From Haloprofundus marisrubri (lineage in GTDB: Archaea > Halobacteriota > Halobacteria > Halobacteriales > Haloferacaceae), in NCBI RefSeq assembly GCF_001469955.1, contig NZ_LOPU01000037.1, forward strand, positions 62,001 to 126,000: a DNA stretch of 64,000 nucleotides. The letters run 5' to 3'. Positions within the stretch are counted from its first letter, which is position 1. Each line of letters begins with the position of its first letter. Below are positions 46,242-54,575 of this stretch, piece by piece. The notes beneath the pieces are model-generated. The model was not told the origin of the DNA, did no database searches, and was given only the letters and a program-made list of their open reading frames with translations. The position numbers and the translations under genes are program-made.

Positions 46242-47246
46242 TCAGTTTAATTTATTCGAGGCGTCGGCTTTGAGTTCCGAGGACAACAGTTCGGCGGACT
46301 CCAACACGAGGGCGACGACGAGCGGTCCGACGATGACGCCGAGCGCACCGAGACTCAACAGTCCGCCGACGAAGCCGACGAAGTAGATGCTTCCGGGGAG
46401 GTTCGCGGTTCGCTGGGCGAGACGCGGCCGGATGAGAACGTCGGGGAGAAACGCCACGAAGAACCCGCCGACGACGAGGACGAGGAGCGCAGCGACGGTC
46501 TGTCCGATGGTGAGGTGGTACGCCGCCAGAAGCAAGAGAAGAAGACTTGGCCCGAGTACGGGGATGAACTGCAACACCGCCGCGACGGTGGCGAGTGCCA
46601 CCGGAAAGTCGTAGCCCAAGAGCGCGAAGACGACGATGGCGACGAGAAACGTTCCCACGGCCGTCGCCGCCTGCAGCACGTAGATGGCGAACAGCGTGTC
46701 GCGTGCGCGTTCGTCGAGCGCCGTCGCCACGTCCCGATAGCCGGGTGGGACGAGTGCGAACACCGACTCCCGCGTCGTCCCCGCTCGAATGAGGAGGGCG
46801 AAGACGACGAGCGCGAACACCGAGAGTTTGATGAGAAGAACCGGTGCGGCGACCACCACGTCCTGTGCGAGCGACCGCAGCACCGAGAGCGTCACCGCCG
46901 TCGCCTCGTCGAACGTCACGGTGTACACGTAGCCTGCCAACTCCAGCGTCACCGCGTCCGGAACGATATCGAGCAACCCACGAAGCGCCTCGAATCGGAG
47001 GACGAGAACACCGACGAGCGGTGCCGCGACGACGACGACGCCGAGAAACGCCCCCGCGGTGGCGACGGCGCTCGCCGTCCACGCGGAGAGACCGCGGCGA
47101 GTCAGTTCCCGCCGGAGCGGCGAGAGCAGATACGCCACCGTAATTGCGAAGAACACTGTCGCCAACACGTCGGCGAGTATCACTGCGGCGAGAAGCGCCG
47201 TGACGACGAACAGTCCGCCGAGCACGTACCGTCTGTCGAAAGTCAC
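46242..47246 (-). CDS. AI-2E/PerM-family membrane transporter
   Basis: The GTG at 47246 (VTFDRRYVLGGLFVVTAL) gives 334 residues with about eight helices. The family features are ITVAYLLSPLRREL near the start, and IQFIPVLGPS-like VLQFIPVLGPSLLL and LLVLVVGGFFVAFLPDVLIRPRL near the end. The substrate is unknown; relatives include Na+/H+ antiporters and putative signal exporters. A TATA-like box around 47267-47275 is 25 bases upstream. Confidence 0.88.
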   Translation of the reverse strand: MTFDRRYVLGGLFVVTALLAAVILADVLATVFFAITVAYLLSPLRRELTRRGLSAWTASAVATAGAFLGVVVVAAPLVGVLVLRFEALRGLLDIVPDAVTLELAGYVYTVTFDEATAVTLSVLRSLAQDVVVAAPVLLIKLSVFALVVFALLIRAGTTRESVFALVPPGYRDVATALDERARDTLFAIYVLQAATAVGTFLVAIVVFALLGYDFPVALATVAAVLQFIPVLGPSLLLLLLAAYHLTIGQTVAALLVLVVGGFFVAFLPDVLIRPRLAQRTANLPGSIYFVGFVGGLLSLGALGVIVGPLVVALVLESAELLSSELKADASNKLN

Positions 47247-47369
47247 GCCGGAGGTTCCGAGGAGACCCTAATAGCCGTTCGGGTGTGGTCCGACCCACCG
47301 GTTCGAATGAGGCGTTTCTGCGTGTGAGAGTACATGGGTCCGGCAGTCGAGCAGAGGCGTACCACCGCC

Positions 47370-47378
47370 GTTAAATAT
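47370..47378 (+). promoter_or_regulatory. TATA-like box of the thiB-like operon
   Basis: GTTAAATAT is centred 27 bases before the ATG at 47401. There is no thiamine riboswitch in this short leaderless promoter; control would have to be by a protein. Confidence 0.6.
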
Positions 47379-47400
47379 CACTCGGTGTAACAACCACGTA

Positions 47401-48531
47401 ATGAGACGACGGAACTTCATCAAAGCGGCAGGCGCAGCAGGTGTGTCGGCGCTCGTCGCCGGGTGTAGCGCCGAACCCGTCGACGACGGCGGCGACTCGG
47501 CGTCGAACGAGAGCACGGAGGGAACCGAAACCGGCACGACCACCGGAACACCGTCGGGTTCCGCGACGCTCCGCGTAGCGACGTACACGTCGTTCGTCGA
47601 CGCACCGAGTTCGAGTCCCGGACCGTGGATAAAAGAGCAGTTCGAGTCCGAGTTCGACGCCACGTTGGAGTGGCAGACCCCCGAAAACGAAATCAACTAC
47701 TTCATCGAACGCGCCGCCCAAGGCGTCGATATCGAGTCCGACGCCTACGTCGGCCTCGACACGAACATGCTCATCCGCGTCGACGAAAACGTCGACGGCG
47801 AGTTGTTCGCGTCCGTCGATTCCGGTGCTGTCGAGGGCCGCGACGCCGTCAAGTCGGGGTTAGAGTTCGACCCGCAAGAGCGGGCAGTTCCGTACGATAC
47901 CGGCTACATCAGTCTCGTCTACAACGAGAACCAAGCGACGGCCCCGGAGACGTTCGACGGCCTCCTGCGCCCGGAGTTCGAAGGTGACCTCCTCGCACAG
48001 GACCCGCAGTCGAGTGCGACCGGGCAGGCGTTCCTGCTTCACACTATCAAAGCGAAAGGCGAGGACGGCTATCTCGACTACTGGAGCCAGTTACAGGACA
48101 ACGGCGTCCGCGTGCTCGGGAAGTGGGAAGACGCGTACGCCGCCTACTCGAACGGCGAGGCACCGATGGTCGTCTCCTACTCGACGGACCAGGTGTTCGC
48201 CAACGCGGAGGGCGAAGACCTCAGCGAACACCAGATTCGCTTTTTGAACGGCGAGGCGTACGCCAACCCCGAGGGAATGGCCCGCTTCGCCGACGCACCC
48301 AGTCCGGACCTCGCAAACCAGTTCCTCTCGTTCATGCTCCGGCCCGAAGTGCAGGCGGAAATCGCCGTCCGAAACGTTGCGTTCCCGGCGATTTCGGACG
48401 CACCGCTCCCCGAAGACTTCGCACAGTACGCGAAGGAACCCGAGACGCCGGTCACCTTCACCTACGAGGAACTCCAAGGCAACCTCAGTGAGTGGACCGA
48501 CGCGTGGGCCCAACAGTTCGCCAGCAACTGA
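47401..48531 (+). CDS. thiB: Thiamine-type ABC transporter substrate-binding lipoprotein
   Basis: This 376-residue protein starts MRRRNFIKAAGAAGVSALVAGC, a Tat-like signal with lipobox Cys22, so it is an exported lipoprotein. A Ser/Thr/Gly linker follows, and then a periplasmic-binding fold (LRVATYTSFVDAPSSSPGPW, RAVPYDTGYISLVYNE, GEAPMVVSYSTDQV). The PYDTGYISLVYN segment is typical of the ThiB (thiamine) group within the iron/thiamine family. It leads an operon with a fused permease and an ATPase. Thiamine or its pyrophosphate is the likely ligand, but another cation-like ligand is possible. Confidence 0.88.
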   Translation: MRRRNFIKAAGAAGVSALVAGCSAEPVDDGGDSASNESTEGTETGTTTGTPSGSATLRVATYTSFVDAPSSSPGPWIKEQFESEFDATLEWQTPENEINYFIERAAQGVDIESDAYVGLDTNMLIRVDENVDGELFASVDSGAVEGRDAVKSGLEFDPQERAVPYDTGYISLVYNENQATAPETFDGLLRPEFEGDLLAQDPQSSATGQAFLLHTIKAKGEDGYLDYWSQLQDNGVRVLGKWEDAYAAYSNGEAPMVVSYSTDQVFANAEGEDLSEHQIRFLNGEAYANPEGMARFADAPSPDLANQFLSFMLRPEVQAEIAVRNVAFPAISDAPLPEDFAQYAKEPETPVTFTYEELQGNLSEWTDAWAQQFASN

Positions 48532-48532
48532 C

Positions 48533-50332
48533 GTGAGCGACGCGACTGCGGGCGGAGACGAGAGGGGAGAGAAACGCACTGACGGCGGCGAGTCCCTCTC
48601 GGGCATCAGTCGTCGACAGCAAACGGCCTCCGGGTGGGTCGAAGCCCACGCACTGACGCTCGTCGCCGTCGTCACCGGTGTCGTTCTTCTCGTTCTGTTC
48701 TACTACCCGATTGCGACGGTGCTCGTCGAAGCCGTCGTCGACGACGGCGAACTGACGTTCGCGCCGCTGGCCGGCGTGCTCACCTCCCGATTCTATCTCG
48801 TCGAAATCATCGGGTTCACCGCGTATCAGGCCGCGTTGTCGACCGTCGCCAGCGTTGCGCTCGGTCTACCGGGCGCGTGGGTGCTGTCGCGCTTCGAGTT
48901 CCGAGGCCGAGAGACGGTTCGCTCGCTGACGATTCTCCCGTTCGTCCTTCCCTCCATCATGGTCGCTATCGGCTTCGTCGCCACGTTCGGCGCGAACGGC
49001 ACGCTCAATCGTCTTCTCTCACTTTTCGGCCTCGGCCCGGTGAACCTGCTGTACACGCTGCCGGCGATTATCGTCGCACACGCGTTCTACAATGCGCCGC
49101 TCGTGACCCGGATGACGACGGCGGCGTGGGAGAGCGTCGACGCCCGAACCGTCGAGACGGCGCGGAGTCTCGGTGCATCGCCGGCGCGGGCGTTTCTCGA
49201 CGTGGTGTTTCCACAACTGGTTCCGGCGATTCTCGTCTCTGCGACGCTGACGTTCGTGTTCACGTTCGCATCGTTCCCCATCGTGCTGGCGCTCGGCGGG
49301 TTGCAGTACGCGACCATCGAGGTGTTCGTCTACTACCGCGTCCAGCAGTTGGCGTACGCCGACGCCGCGGCGCTCGCGGTGGTCGAAACGGCCGTTTCGT
49401 TGGGGCTGACGTACGCGTATCTTCGTTACGAAGCCAAACAGCAGACCGCGGCGTTCGGCGCGGGTGCACAACCCGCCCCTCGAAAACGGCTGCTTCCGGA
49501 GTCGCTTCGAGGACTCTCCGCGCGCGACGTTCTCTCGCGTGTCGCCGTCTCCGGCTACGGCGTCGTCGTGCTGCTCGTCTTCGTCGCCCCCATCGTCAGC
49601 ATGCTGCTTTCGAGCGTCACCGCCCCGGACGGCTCGCTGACGACGCGCTACTACGAGTTCTTGCTTCAGCGACAGGCGACGGCGGCCGCGTTTCAGGTGA
49701 AACCGCTGCCGGCGGTTCTCAACTCGCTTCTGTTCGGGGTCGGGACGCTGCTTCTAGCGCTGCCGATGGGCGTCGTGATGGCGGTGTTGACGACGCGTCG
49801 CTACCGCGGCCGGAAAGTGGTCGACGCGCTTTCGATGGCTCCGTTGGCGGTCAGCGGAATCGTCGTCGGTCTCGGCTTGCTTCGGGGACTGGTGTTCGGC
49901 TTCGAGGCGTTCGGCTACCGCTTCACCGTCGCCGGTGCTATCGCCATCGTCGCCGCACACGCCGTGAGTGCGTACCCGTTCGTCACCCGCAACGTCGCGC
50001 CGCTGCTCGGGAATCTAGATGCCAAACTCGTCGAGTCCGCGCGGAGTCTCGGCGCGTCGCGGACGCGGGCGCTGTGGGACATTGAACTGCCGCTGGTCGC
50101 TGCGGGCGTCGTCGCCGGCGCAGCGTTCGCGTTCGCTATCAGCATCGGCGAGTTCGACGCGACGGTGATTTTGGCGACCGGGTCGAACAGCTACACGATG
50201 CCAGTCGCCGTCGAACGCTATCTCGGTCGTCGCCTCGGCCCAGCGACCGCGATGGGCTGTATTCTGCTCTTCGTGACCAGTCTCAGTTTCGTCGTCATCG
50301 AGCGGTTCGGTGGGAGGTCTCGCGGTGTCTGA
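48533..50332 (+). CDS. thiP: ABC transporter permease with two fused halves (ThiP-like)
   Basis: The GTG at 48533, two bases after the thiB stop, gives 599 residues; the frame is open further upstream but that part is antisense-like shadow of thiB. About twelve membrane helices form two permease domains, each with an EAA loop: ETARSLGASPARAFLDVVFP and ESARSLGASRTRALWDIELP. This duplicated form is typical of ThiP and related iron permeases. The next gene (ATPase) overlaps its stop by eight bases. Confidence 0.9.
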   Translation: MSDATAGGDERGEKRTDGGESLSGISRRQQTASGWVEAHALTLVAVVTGVVLLVLFYYPIATVLVEAVVDDGELTFAPLAGVLTSRFYLVEIIGFTAYQAALSTVASVALGLPGAWVLSRFEFRGRETVRSLTILPFVLPSIMVAIGFVATFGANGTLNRLLSLFGLGPVNLLYTLPAIIVAHAFYNAPLVTRMTTAAWESVDARTVETARSLGASPARAFLDVVFPQLVPAILVSATLTFVFTFASFPIVLALGGLQYATIEVFVYYRVQQLAYADAAALAVVETAVSLGLTYAYLRYEAKQQTAAFGAGAQPAPRKRLLPESLRGLSARDVLSRVAVSGYGVVVLLVFVAPIVSMLLSSVTAPDGSLTTRYYEFLLQRQATAAAFQVKPLPAVLNSLLFGVGTLLLALPMGVVMAVLTTRRYRGRKVVDALSMAPLAVSGIVVGLGLLRGLVFGFEAFGYRFTVAGAIAIVAAHAVSAYPFVTRNVAPLLGNLDAKLVESARSLGASRTRALWDIELPLVAAGVVAGAAFAFAISIGEFDATVILATGSNSYTMPVAVERYLGRRLGPATAMGCILLFVTSLSFVVIERFGGRSRGV

Positions 50333-51458
50333 GATACACCTCGACGGCGTCCGCAAGCAGTACGCCGGGACGACGGCGCTCGAGGAGGTGAGCCTCCACG
50401 TCCGCGACGGCGAGTTCTTCACGCTCGTCGGCCCCTCTGGATGTGGGAAAACGACGACGCTTCGACTGATTGCGGGGTTCGAGTCGCCGACGGCGGGAGA
50501 GATTCGATTCGGCGACGAGGACGTTTCGGGGGTACCTCCCGAAGACCGCAACGTCGGCGTCGTCTTCCAGAACTACGCGCTGTTTCCGCACATGAGCGTC
50601 GCCGAGAACGTCGGCTACGGCCTGCGGTTTGCCGACGAGGAGCGCCGCCGCGGGCGCGACGAGCGGATTGCAGAACTCTTGGAACTCGTCGACCTCCCGG
50701 GGACGGGCGACCGCGACCCGACGGAACTGTCGGGCGGTCAGCAACAACGTGTCGCACTCGCCCGGGCGCTCGCACCCGGTCCGCGACTACTTCTTCTGGA
50801 CGAACCGATGAGTGCGCTCGACGCTCGTCTGCGCGAGCGACTTCGACTGCAAGTGAAGAAGATTCAGTCGGAACTGGGAATCACGACGGTGTACGTCACT
50901 CACGACCAAGAGGAGGCGTTGGCCGTCTCCGACCGCGTCGCCGTGATGAACGACGGCCGCGTCGAACAGGTCGGACCGCCGCGAGAGGTGTACGAGCGCC
51001 CGAAAACGCGGTTCGTCGCGTCGTTCGTCGGCGACAACAACCTGTTCGAGGGTGAACTGGTCGACGTGCGCGACAGACCGGAGGTTGCACGCGAAACGAA
51101 GGGGTTGCGACGGCTTCACGTACGGGTCGGTGAGACGGTGTTCGAGGTGGAGGCATCGAGTCAAGGTTCGGGGTCTACAGGCGAAATCGCAGGGGTCGAG
51201 GCGTCACAGTCGCCTCGTTCCGACGGTGGGAGCGTCGCGTTCTGTGTTCGACCCGAACAGTTGAAAATCGACGGCGGCGAGAACCGGTTCACCGCGACGG
51301 TCCGAGAGACCGAGTTCCTCGGCGAGACGACGCGCGTCCACCTCGACTGGGAGGGTCGTGAGGTGACGGTTCGGGCGGCGGAGCCGCCGGAAGCGGGCAC
51401 GGCCGTCGAGTTGGGGTTCGACCCCGGTGACGGCCACGTGTTCGAGGACCAACTGTAG
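50325..51458 (+). CDS. thiQ: ABC transporter ATPase (ThiQ-like)
   Basis: The GTG at 50325 (VSEIHLDGVRKQYAGTTALE) gives 377 residues. Walker A is GPSGCGKTTTLRLIAGFE, the signature is LSGGQQQRVALARAL and Walker B is LLLLDEPMSALDARL, with the His switch VYVTHDQEEAL. A C-terminal TOBE domain starts near residue 240 and ends with FDPGDGHVFEDQL. Bacterial ThiQ lacks a TOBE domain, so the long form is closer to the spermidine/iron ATPases; the operon partners support the thiamine assignment only moderately. Confidence 0.88.
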   Translation: MSEIHLDGVRKQYAGTTALEEVSLHVRDGEFFTLVGPSGCGKTTTLRLIAGFESPTAGEIRFGDEDVSGVPPEDRNVGVVFQNYALFPHMSVAENVGYGLRFADEERRRGRDERIAELLELVDLPGTGDRDPTELSGGQQQRVALARALAPGPRLLLLDEPMSALDARLRERLRLQVKKIQSELGITTVYVTHDQEEALAVSDRVAVMNDGRVEQVGPPREVYERPKTRFVASFVGDNNLFEGELVDVRDRPEVARETKGLRRLHVRVGETVFEVEASSQGSGSTGEIAGVEASQSPRSDGGSVAFCVRPEQLKIDGGENRFTATVRETEFLGETTRVHLDWEGREVTVRAAEPPEAGTAVELGFDPGDGHVFEDQL

Positions 51459-51485
51459 CGGTACTGCGTCGGAGGTCGACGACGG

Positions 51486-52166
51486 CTACCGAACCACGCC
51501 GACGGTCAACAGCGTCCCGAGTGTTCGGTAGCGTTCGACCATCGCCTCGCGGGTCTGCCAGCTATCGGTCGGGAACTCCGCTGCAGGCGGAATCTCGATG
51601 TCGAGGTCCGGGACGTTGTCCTGTTCGGCGACGTAGAACCCGGCGTTTCTGAAGGCGTCGCGGTACTCGCTGCGGTTCCAGCGGGTCATCTCCACGCTGA
51701 TGTTCTCCTGCCACTCGTGGCTGTGGACGTTCTCCTCGTAGTAGTTGACCGCGCAGTAGAACGTGCCACCGGGGCGGACGACACGTGCGAGTTCTTCGAG
51801 CGTATGCTCGGGGTCGGCCGCGTAGTAGAACGCCTCCATCGAGAAGGCGTGGTCGACCGAGTCGTCGGCGAACGGGAGTTCGTCGAAGTCGCCGACGACG
51901 AAGCCGACGTTCGGGTCGTCGGTGTACTCGCGGGCGTTTCGGGCCATCTCCGGTGAGCCGTCGAGTCCGTACGCGCGGCCCGCGTTCTTGGTGTCGCGGA
52001 GCGCACGAAGCGCGTAACCGCTGCCGGTTCCGAGGTCGAGAACCGTCTCGCCCGCTTCGACGGGCATCCGAGCGAGTACGTGTTTCGCGGTGTGCCAGTG
52101 GCGTTCCTCCATCCCCTTGTCGCGGCCGTCGGCCGCCCACGTGTCGAACTCCTCGCGGACACTCAT
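51486..52166 (-). CDS. SAM-dependent methyltransferase
   Basis: The ATG at 52166 (MSVREEFDTWAADGRDKGME) gives 226 residues and a TATA-like GACTTTACCC near 52188-52197 is about 27 bases upstream. The class I fold shows motif I ETVLDLGTGSGYALRAL, AYGLDGSPEMARNAREY, the D-FDELPFADDSVDHAFSM motif and ELARVVRPGGTFYCAVNYY. The substrate is unknown; the family includes ubiquinone-type and small-molecule methylases. Confidence 0.9.
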   Translation of the reverse strand: MSVREEFDTWAADGRDKGMEERHWHTAKHVLARMPVEAGETVLDLGTGSGYALRALRDTKNAGRAYGLDGSPEMARNAREYTDDPNVGFVVGDFDELPFADDSVDHAFSMEAFYYAADPEHTLEELARVVRPGGTFYCAVNYYEENVHSHEWQENISVEMTRWNRSEYRDAFRNAGFYVAEQDNVPDLDIEIPPAAEFPTDSWQTREAMVERYRTLGTLLTVGVVR

Positions 52167-52297
52167 GGCGGTACGTCGGCGGGGGTGGGTAAAGTCGATT
52201 CGGAGTCGGCGGTGTGTGAGCGGACAGCGTCCGGTGTCCAACGTCGCTCGTCGGTCGAACGCGTGACGTTTACATTCAGTGACCGCAACAGGTCGCC

Positions 52298-52747
52298 ATG
52301 GTTCGCGTCGGTCGGCACCGCCGATTCAAGCTAACGGACATCGCACAGCAGGTTGTGGGGGGGTTCCTGCTCGCGGGACCGTTCGTCGTCACCGACGAGG
52401 TCTGGGCGCTCGCCGTCGGGATGGCGTGGTATCAGGCGGTGTTGACTATCGGGATGGTGCTCGCTATCGGCTACGGGACGCTGTACAAAGCCGACGACGA
52501 CCGCGACCCGGACCGTGAGGCCGAAGTGGGTGGGATTCCGCTGCGGTTCGTCTCGCTCATCCTCGTCGCGTATCTCTCGGTGTTCATCCTCGCACTGTCG
52601 TTCGACGCGCCGGCGACGCTCATCCCGAACCACGTCGACGCCGCCGACATCACGTTTCGACTGCAGGTACTGACGACGCTCAAGGCGACGAGCATCGGTG
52701 CCGTGTTCAGCGTTATCGGCGCGGCAACCGCCGACAGCGTGTTCTGA
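52298..52747 (+). CDS. DUF2391-type membrane protein
   Basis: This 149-residue protein starts MVRVGRHRRFKLTDIAQQVV. It has four hydrophobic segments (GGFLLAGPFVV, WYQAVLTIGMVLAIGYG, FVSLILVAYLSVFILAL and SIGAVFSVIGAATADSVF). The FKLTDIAQQVVGGFLLAGPF start is characteristic of the DUF2391 family. Function is unknown. A TATA-like box GTTTACATT near 52269-52277 is 25 bases upstream. Confidence 0.85.
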   Translation: MVRVGRHRRFKLTDIAQQVVGGFLLAGPFVVTDEVWALAVGMAWYQAVLTIGMVLAIGYGTLYKADDDRDPDREAEVGGIPLRFVSLILVAYLSVFILALSFDAPATLIPNHVDAADITFRLQVLTTLKATSIGAVFSVIGAATADSVF

Positions 52748-52871
52748 ACACCGTCCGATGGAGTGTGTTGGAGGTTGCCGACCGAGTCGCGTGCCGAGGT
52801 ACTCACCGACTCAAGTCGCGCGCCGGGGTGCCAGCCCGCATTGTTAAGTCAGTTCGGTTGGTTTCTCCGAT

Positions 52872-53450
52872 ATGGATTATAGCCTCGCCATCGAAAACGC
52901 TCCAGATACCATCCCTGCGGGGACTGGCCTGCTTCTTCTGCATCCGAGCATCGGCGAGACCGACCGCATCGACACCGACTTTCTGAAGACCGACACCGAC
53001 TACTTCCTCGTCATCTCGACGCGGACGACCGCCCGTGAGGTCGAACAGAAACTCGAACACTACGACGTCGACGAGGCCCGCGCGGTCATTCTCGACACGC
53101 TCTCGGTCGAGCGTGGCTACTCACGGCGAAAATCGGACCACGTCCACTACGTCTCCTCACCGGACGACCTCGACGGCATCGTCGCGCAGACGCGTGAGTT
53201 CCTCGAAGGCCATCCCGGAAAGCTCCGGGTCAGCGTCGACTCGCTCACCGAGATGGCGTACTACGCCGACGAAGACGGCGTCTACGAGGCGTCGAAACAA
53301 CTGCTCGACTTGCTGGAAGAGAACGACGCCGTCGGCATCTTCCACCTCTCGAAGGAGGTTCACGACGCGGACGTGCTCGAACGGTTCCGAGAACTGTTCG
53401 ACGGCGTCGTCGACCTCGCAGAAGACGGCAGCGTCAGCTACGAAGGCTGA
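52872..53450 (+). CDS. RecA/KaiC-superfamily protein with degenerate P-loop
   Basis: This 192-residue protein follows the KaiC-like fold (PDTIPAGTGLLLLHPSIGETD, DYFLVISTRTTAREVEQKL, KLRVSVDSLTEMAYYAD). At the Walker A position it has HPSIGETD, with Glu in place of the nucleotide-binding Lys, so ATP binding is probably lost. The fold is seen in haloarchaeal HTR-like (DUF7504/DUF7090-like) proteins. Signalling or gene-regulatory adaptor roles are possible. A TATA-like TGTTAAGTC at 52840-52848 is 28 bases upstream. Confidence 0.75.
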   Translation: MDYSLAIENAPDTIPAGTGLLLLHPSIGETDRIDTDFLKTDTDYFLVISTRTTAREVEQKLEHYDVDEARAVILDTLSVERGYSRRKSDHVHYVSSPDDLDGIVAQTREFLEGHPGKLRVSVDSLTEMAYYADEDGVYEASKQLLDLLEENDAVGIFHLSKEVHDADVLERFRELFDGVVDLAEDGSVSYEG

Positions 53451-53500
53451 CGGCTCGACAGTCGGTCAGAAGCGAAGGGAAGCTCGTGGGCAGCGACAGT

Positions 53501-53557
53501 CAGTCACGGATAGTCGTAGTCAGTCACGGATAGTCGTAGTCAGTCACGGATAGTCGC
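53501..53557. repeat. 20-base tandem repeat, 2.8 copies
   Basis: The unit CAGTCACGGATAGTCGTAGT occurs exactly twice (53501-53540) and a third copy is cut after 16 bases. It lies in the gap between two convergent genes, between the ends of the KaiC-like and DUF7089-like genes. Confidence 0.9.
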
Positions 53558-53581
53558 GTGTTCGGTCAATCACGTGTCCAG

Positions 53582-54364
53582 TCAGTCGCGCAGCGCCGCG
53601 AACGTCTTCTCGGCCCAGCGGACTGCGTACGCCGCGCCGTGGTCTCGGTACGCCGTCGTGTCCAACGCCGCAAAGGGTGCAGGGAGTTCGAGAGCGTGTT
53701 TCAGCCCCGAACACGCCAGTTCCGTCGCATCGACGAAGGAGGTGTCTCCGCGAGCGACTTCGCCGGGAAGTCCCTCGATTCGGCCTTCGAGGCGGGTCCC
53801 CGCGTCCAGCCACCCGTCGTACAGGTCGGGGTAGTCGTCTTCGAACGCCGCGAACACCTCACGGCTCTGGACGCCGAGCCACCCCTCGTACAGCGCGGCC
53901 GCGACCTGATACAGTTCCGCCGGCGTCAGCGACACTGCCCCGTCGAGTTCGCGGTAGCGTTCGCCGAAGAACGGGAGAAAGTGTTCAGGGGCGTCGAGGT
54001 GAATCTGGACGAACGCCTCTGCAAAGAGGAATTCGAGGAACGCTTCGGGCGTCCCCTCGGCGCGCTTCTTGGCGATGACAGTCGGGGGGCTCGTCTGTCG
54101 CGTCCAGACGATAGTGCCGTCGCCGGGCATCCCGATGGTGAACGTGCCACCCGCGTATCGCTGCAGCAGGACGGGTGAGTCTTCCGGGATCCACTCGGAG
54201 GGGTACGTCGCCGGGTCCAGTGAGTCCGCGAGCAGACCGAGGTCTTCGGCGGCCGCCGGTGGAATCGTCTCGAAGTCAGCGTCGGCGTCGACGACGAGCG
54301 TCTCCGGGGCGTACTCGTCTCTAACCGCTCGAAGCTCGTCGCTGAGTTGCCTTTTTTGGAACAT
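53582..54364 (-). CDS. Haloarchaeal DUF7089-like protein
   Basis: The ATG at 54364 (MFQKRQLSDELRAVRDEYAP) gives 260 residues. The protein is soluble and acidic, with characteristic segments WIPEDSPVLLQRYAGGTFTIG, SPPTVIAKKRAEGTPEAFLEF and ALYEGWLGVQSREVFAAFEDD. I recognise it only as a haloarchaea-specific family; no catalytic motif is visible. It lies downstream of the 29-residue membrane peptide gene, on the same strand. Confidence 0.65.
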   Translation of the reverse strand: MFQKRQLSDELRAVRDEYAPETLVVDADADFETIPPAAAEDLGLLADSLDPATYPSEWIPEDSPVLLQRYAGGTFTIGMPGDGTIVWTRQTSPPTVIAKKRAEGTPEAFLEFLFAEAFVQIHLDAPEHFLPFFGERYRELDGAVSLTPAELYQVAAALYEGWLGVQSREVFAAFEDDYPDLYDGWLDAGTRLEGRIEGLPGEVARGDTSFVDATELACSGLKHALELPAPFAALDTTAYRDHGAAYAVRWAEKTFAALRD

Positions 54365-54381
54365 CGTTCGGTGTCGTCGCG

Positions 54382-54471
54382 TCAGCCGAAGACGGTGAAC
54401 GCGAGGATACTCACGCCGAGTACGACCGAGATGCCAACGGTGCCGAGAACGATTTTCGTCGCCGTGCTCAT
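54382..54471 (-). CDS. 29-residue membrane micro-protein
   Basis: The ATG at 54471 opens a 30-codon frame beginning MSTATKIVLGTVGISVVLGV and ending TVFG, a single transmembrane helix with a short polar start. A well-placed TATA-like box (GTTTTAAGC, 54496-54503) is 28 bases upstream, the same spacing as the other leaderless genes here, so it is likely to be real. It is followed by the DUF7089-like gene, about 17 bases later on the same strand. No function is known. Confidence 0.6.
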   Translation of the reverse strand: MSTATKIVLGTVGISVVLGVSILAFTVFG

Positions 54472-54495
54472 GGCGATAGCGTGTCACCGCGTGCG

Positions 54496-54503
54496 CTTAA
54501 AAC
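54496..54503 (-). promoter_or_regulatory. TATA-like box of the 29-residue micro-protein
   Basis: The minus strand reads GTTTTAAGC centred 28 bases before the ATG at 54471. Confidence 0.6.
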
Positions 54504-54575
54504 GTGCTGAAAAGGCGTGGCTTGTCGGAACCTCTCTGCTGGGGGCCGGATGGGTGAGAACGCGAGAACGCCGGG

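Noticed and set aside
47340-47400. Thiamine (TPP) riboswitch before the thiB-like gene
   Set aside because: The TATA-like box is 27 bases before the ATG, leaving no room for a riboswitch leader, and no CTGAGA core is seen.
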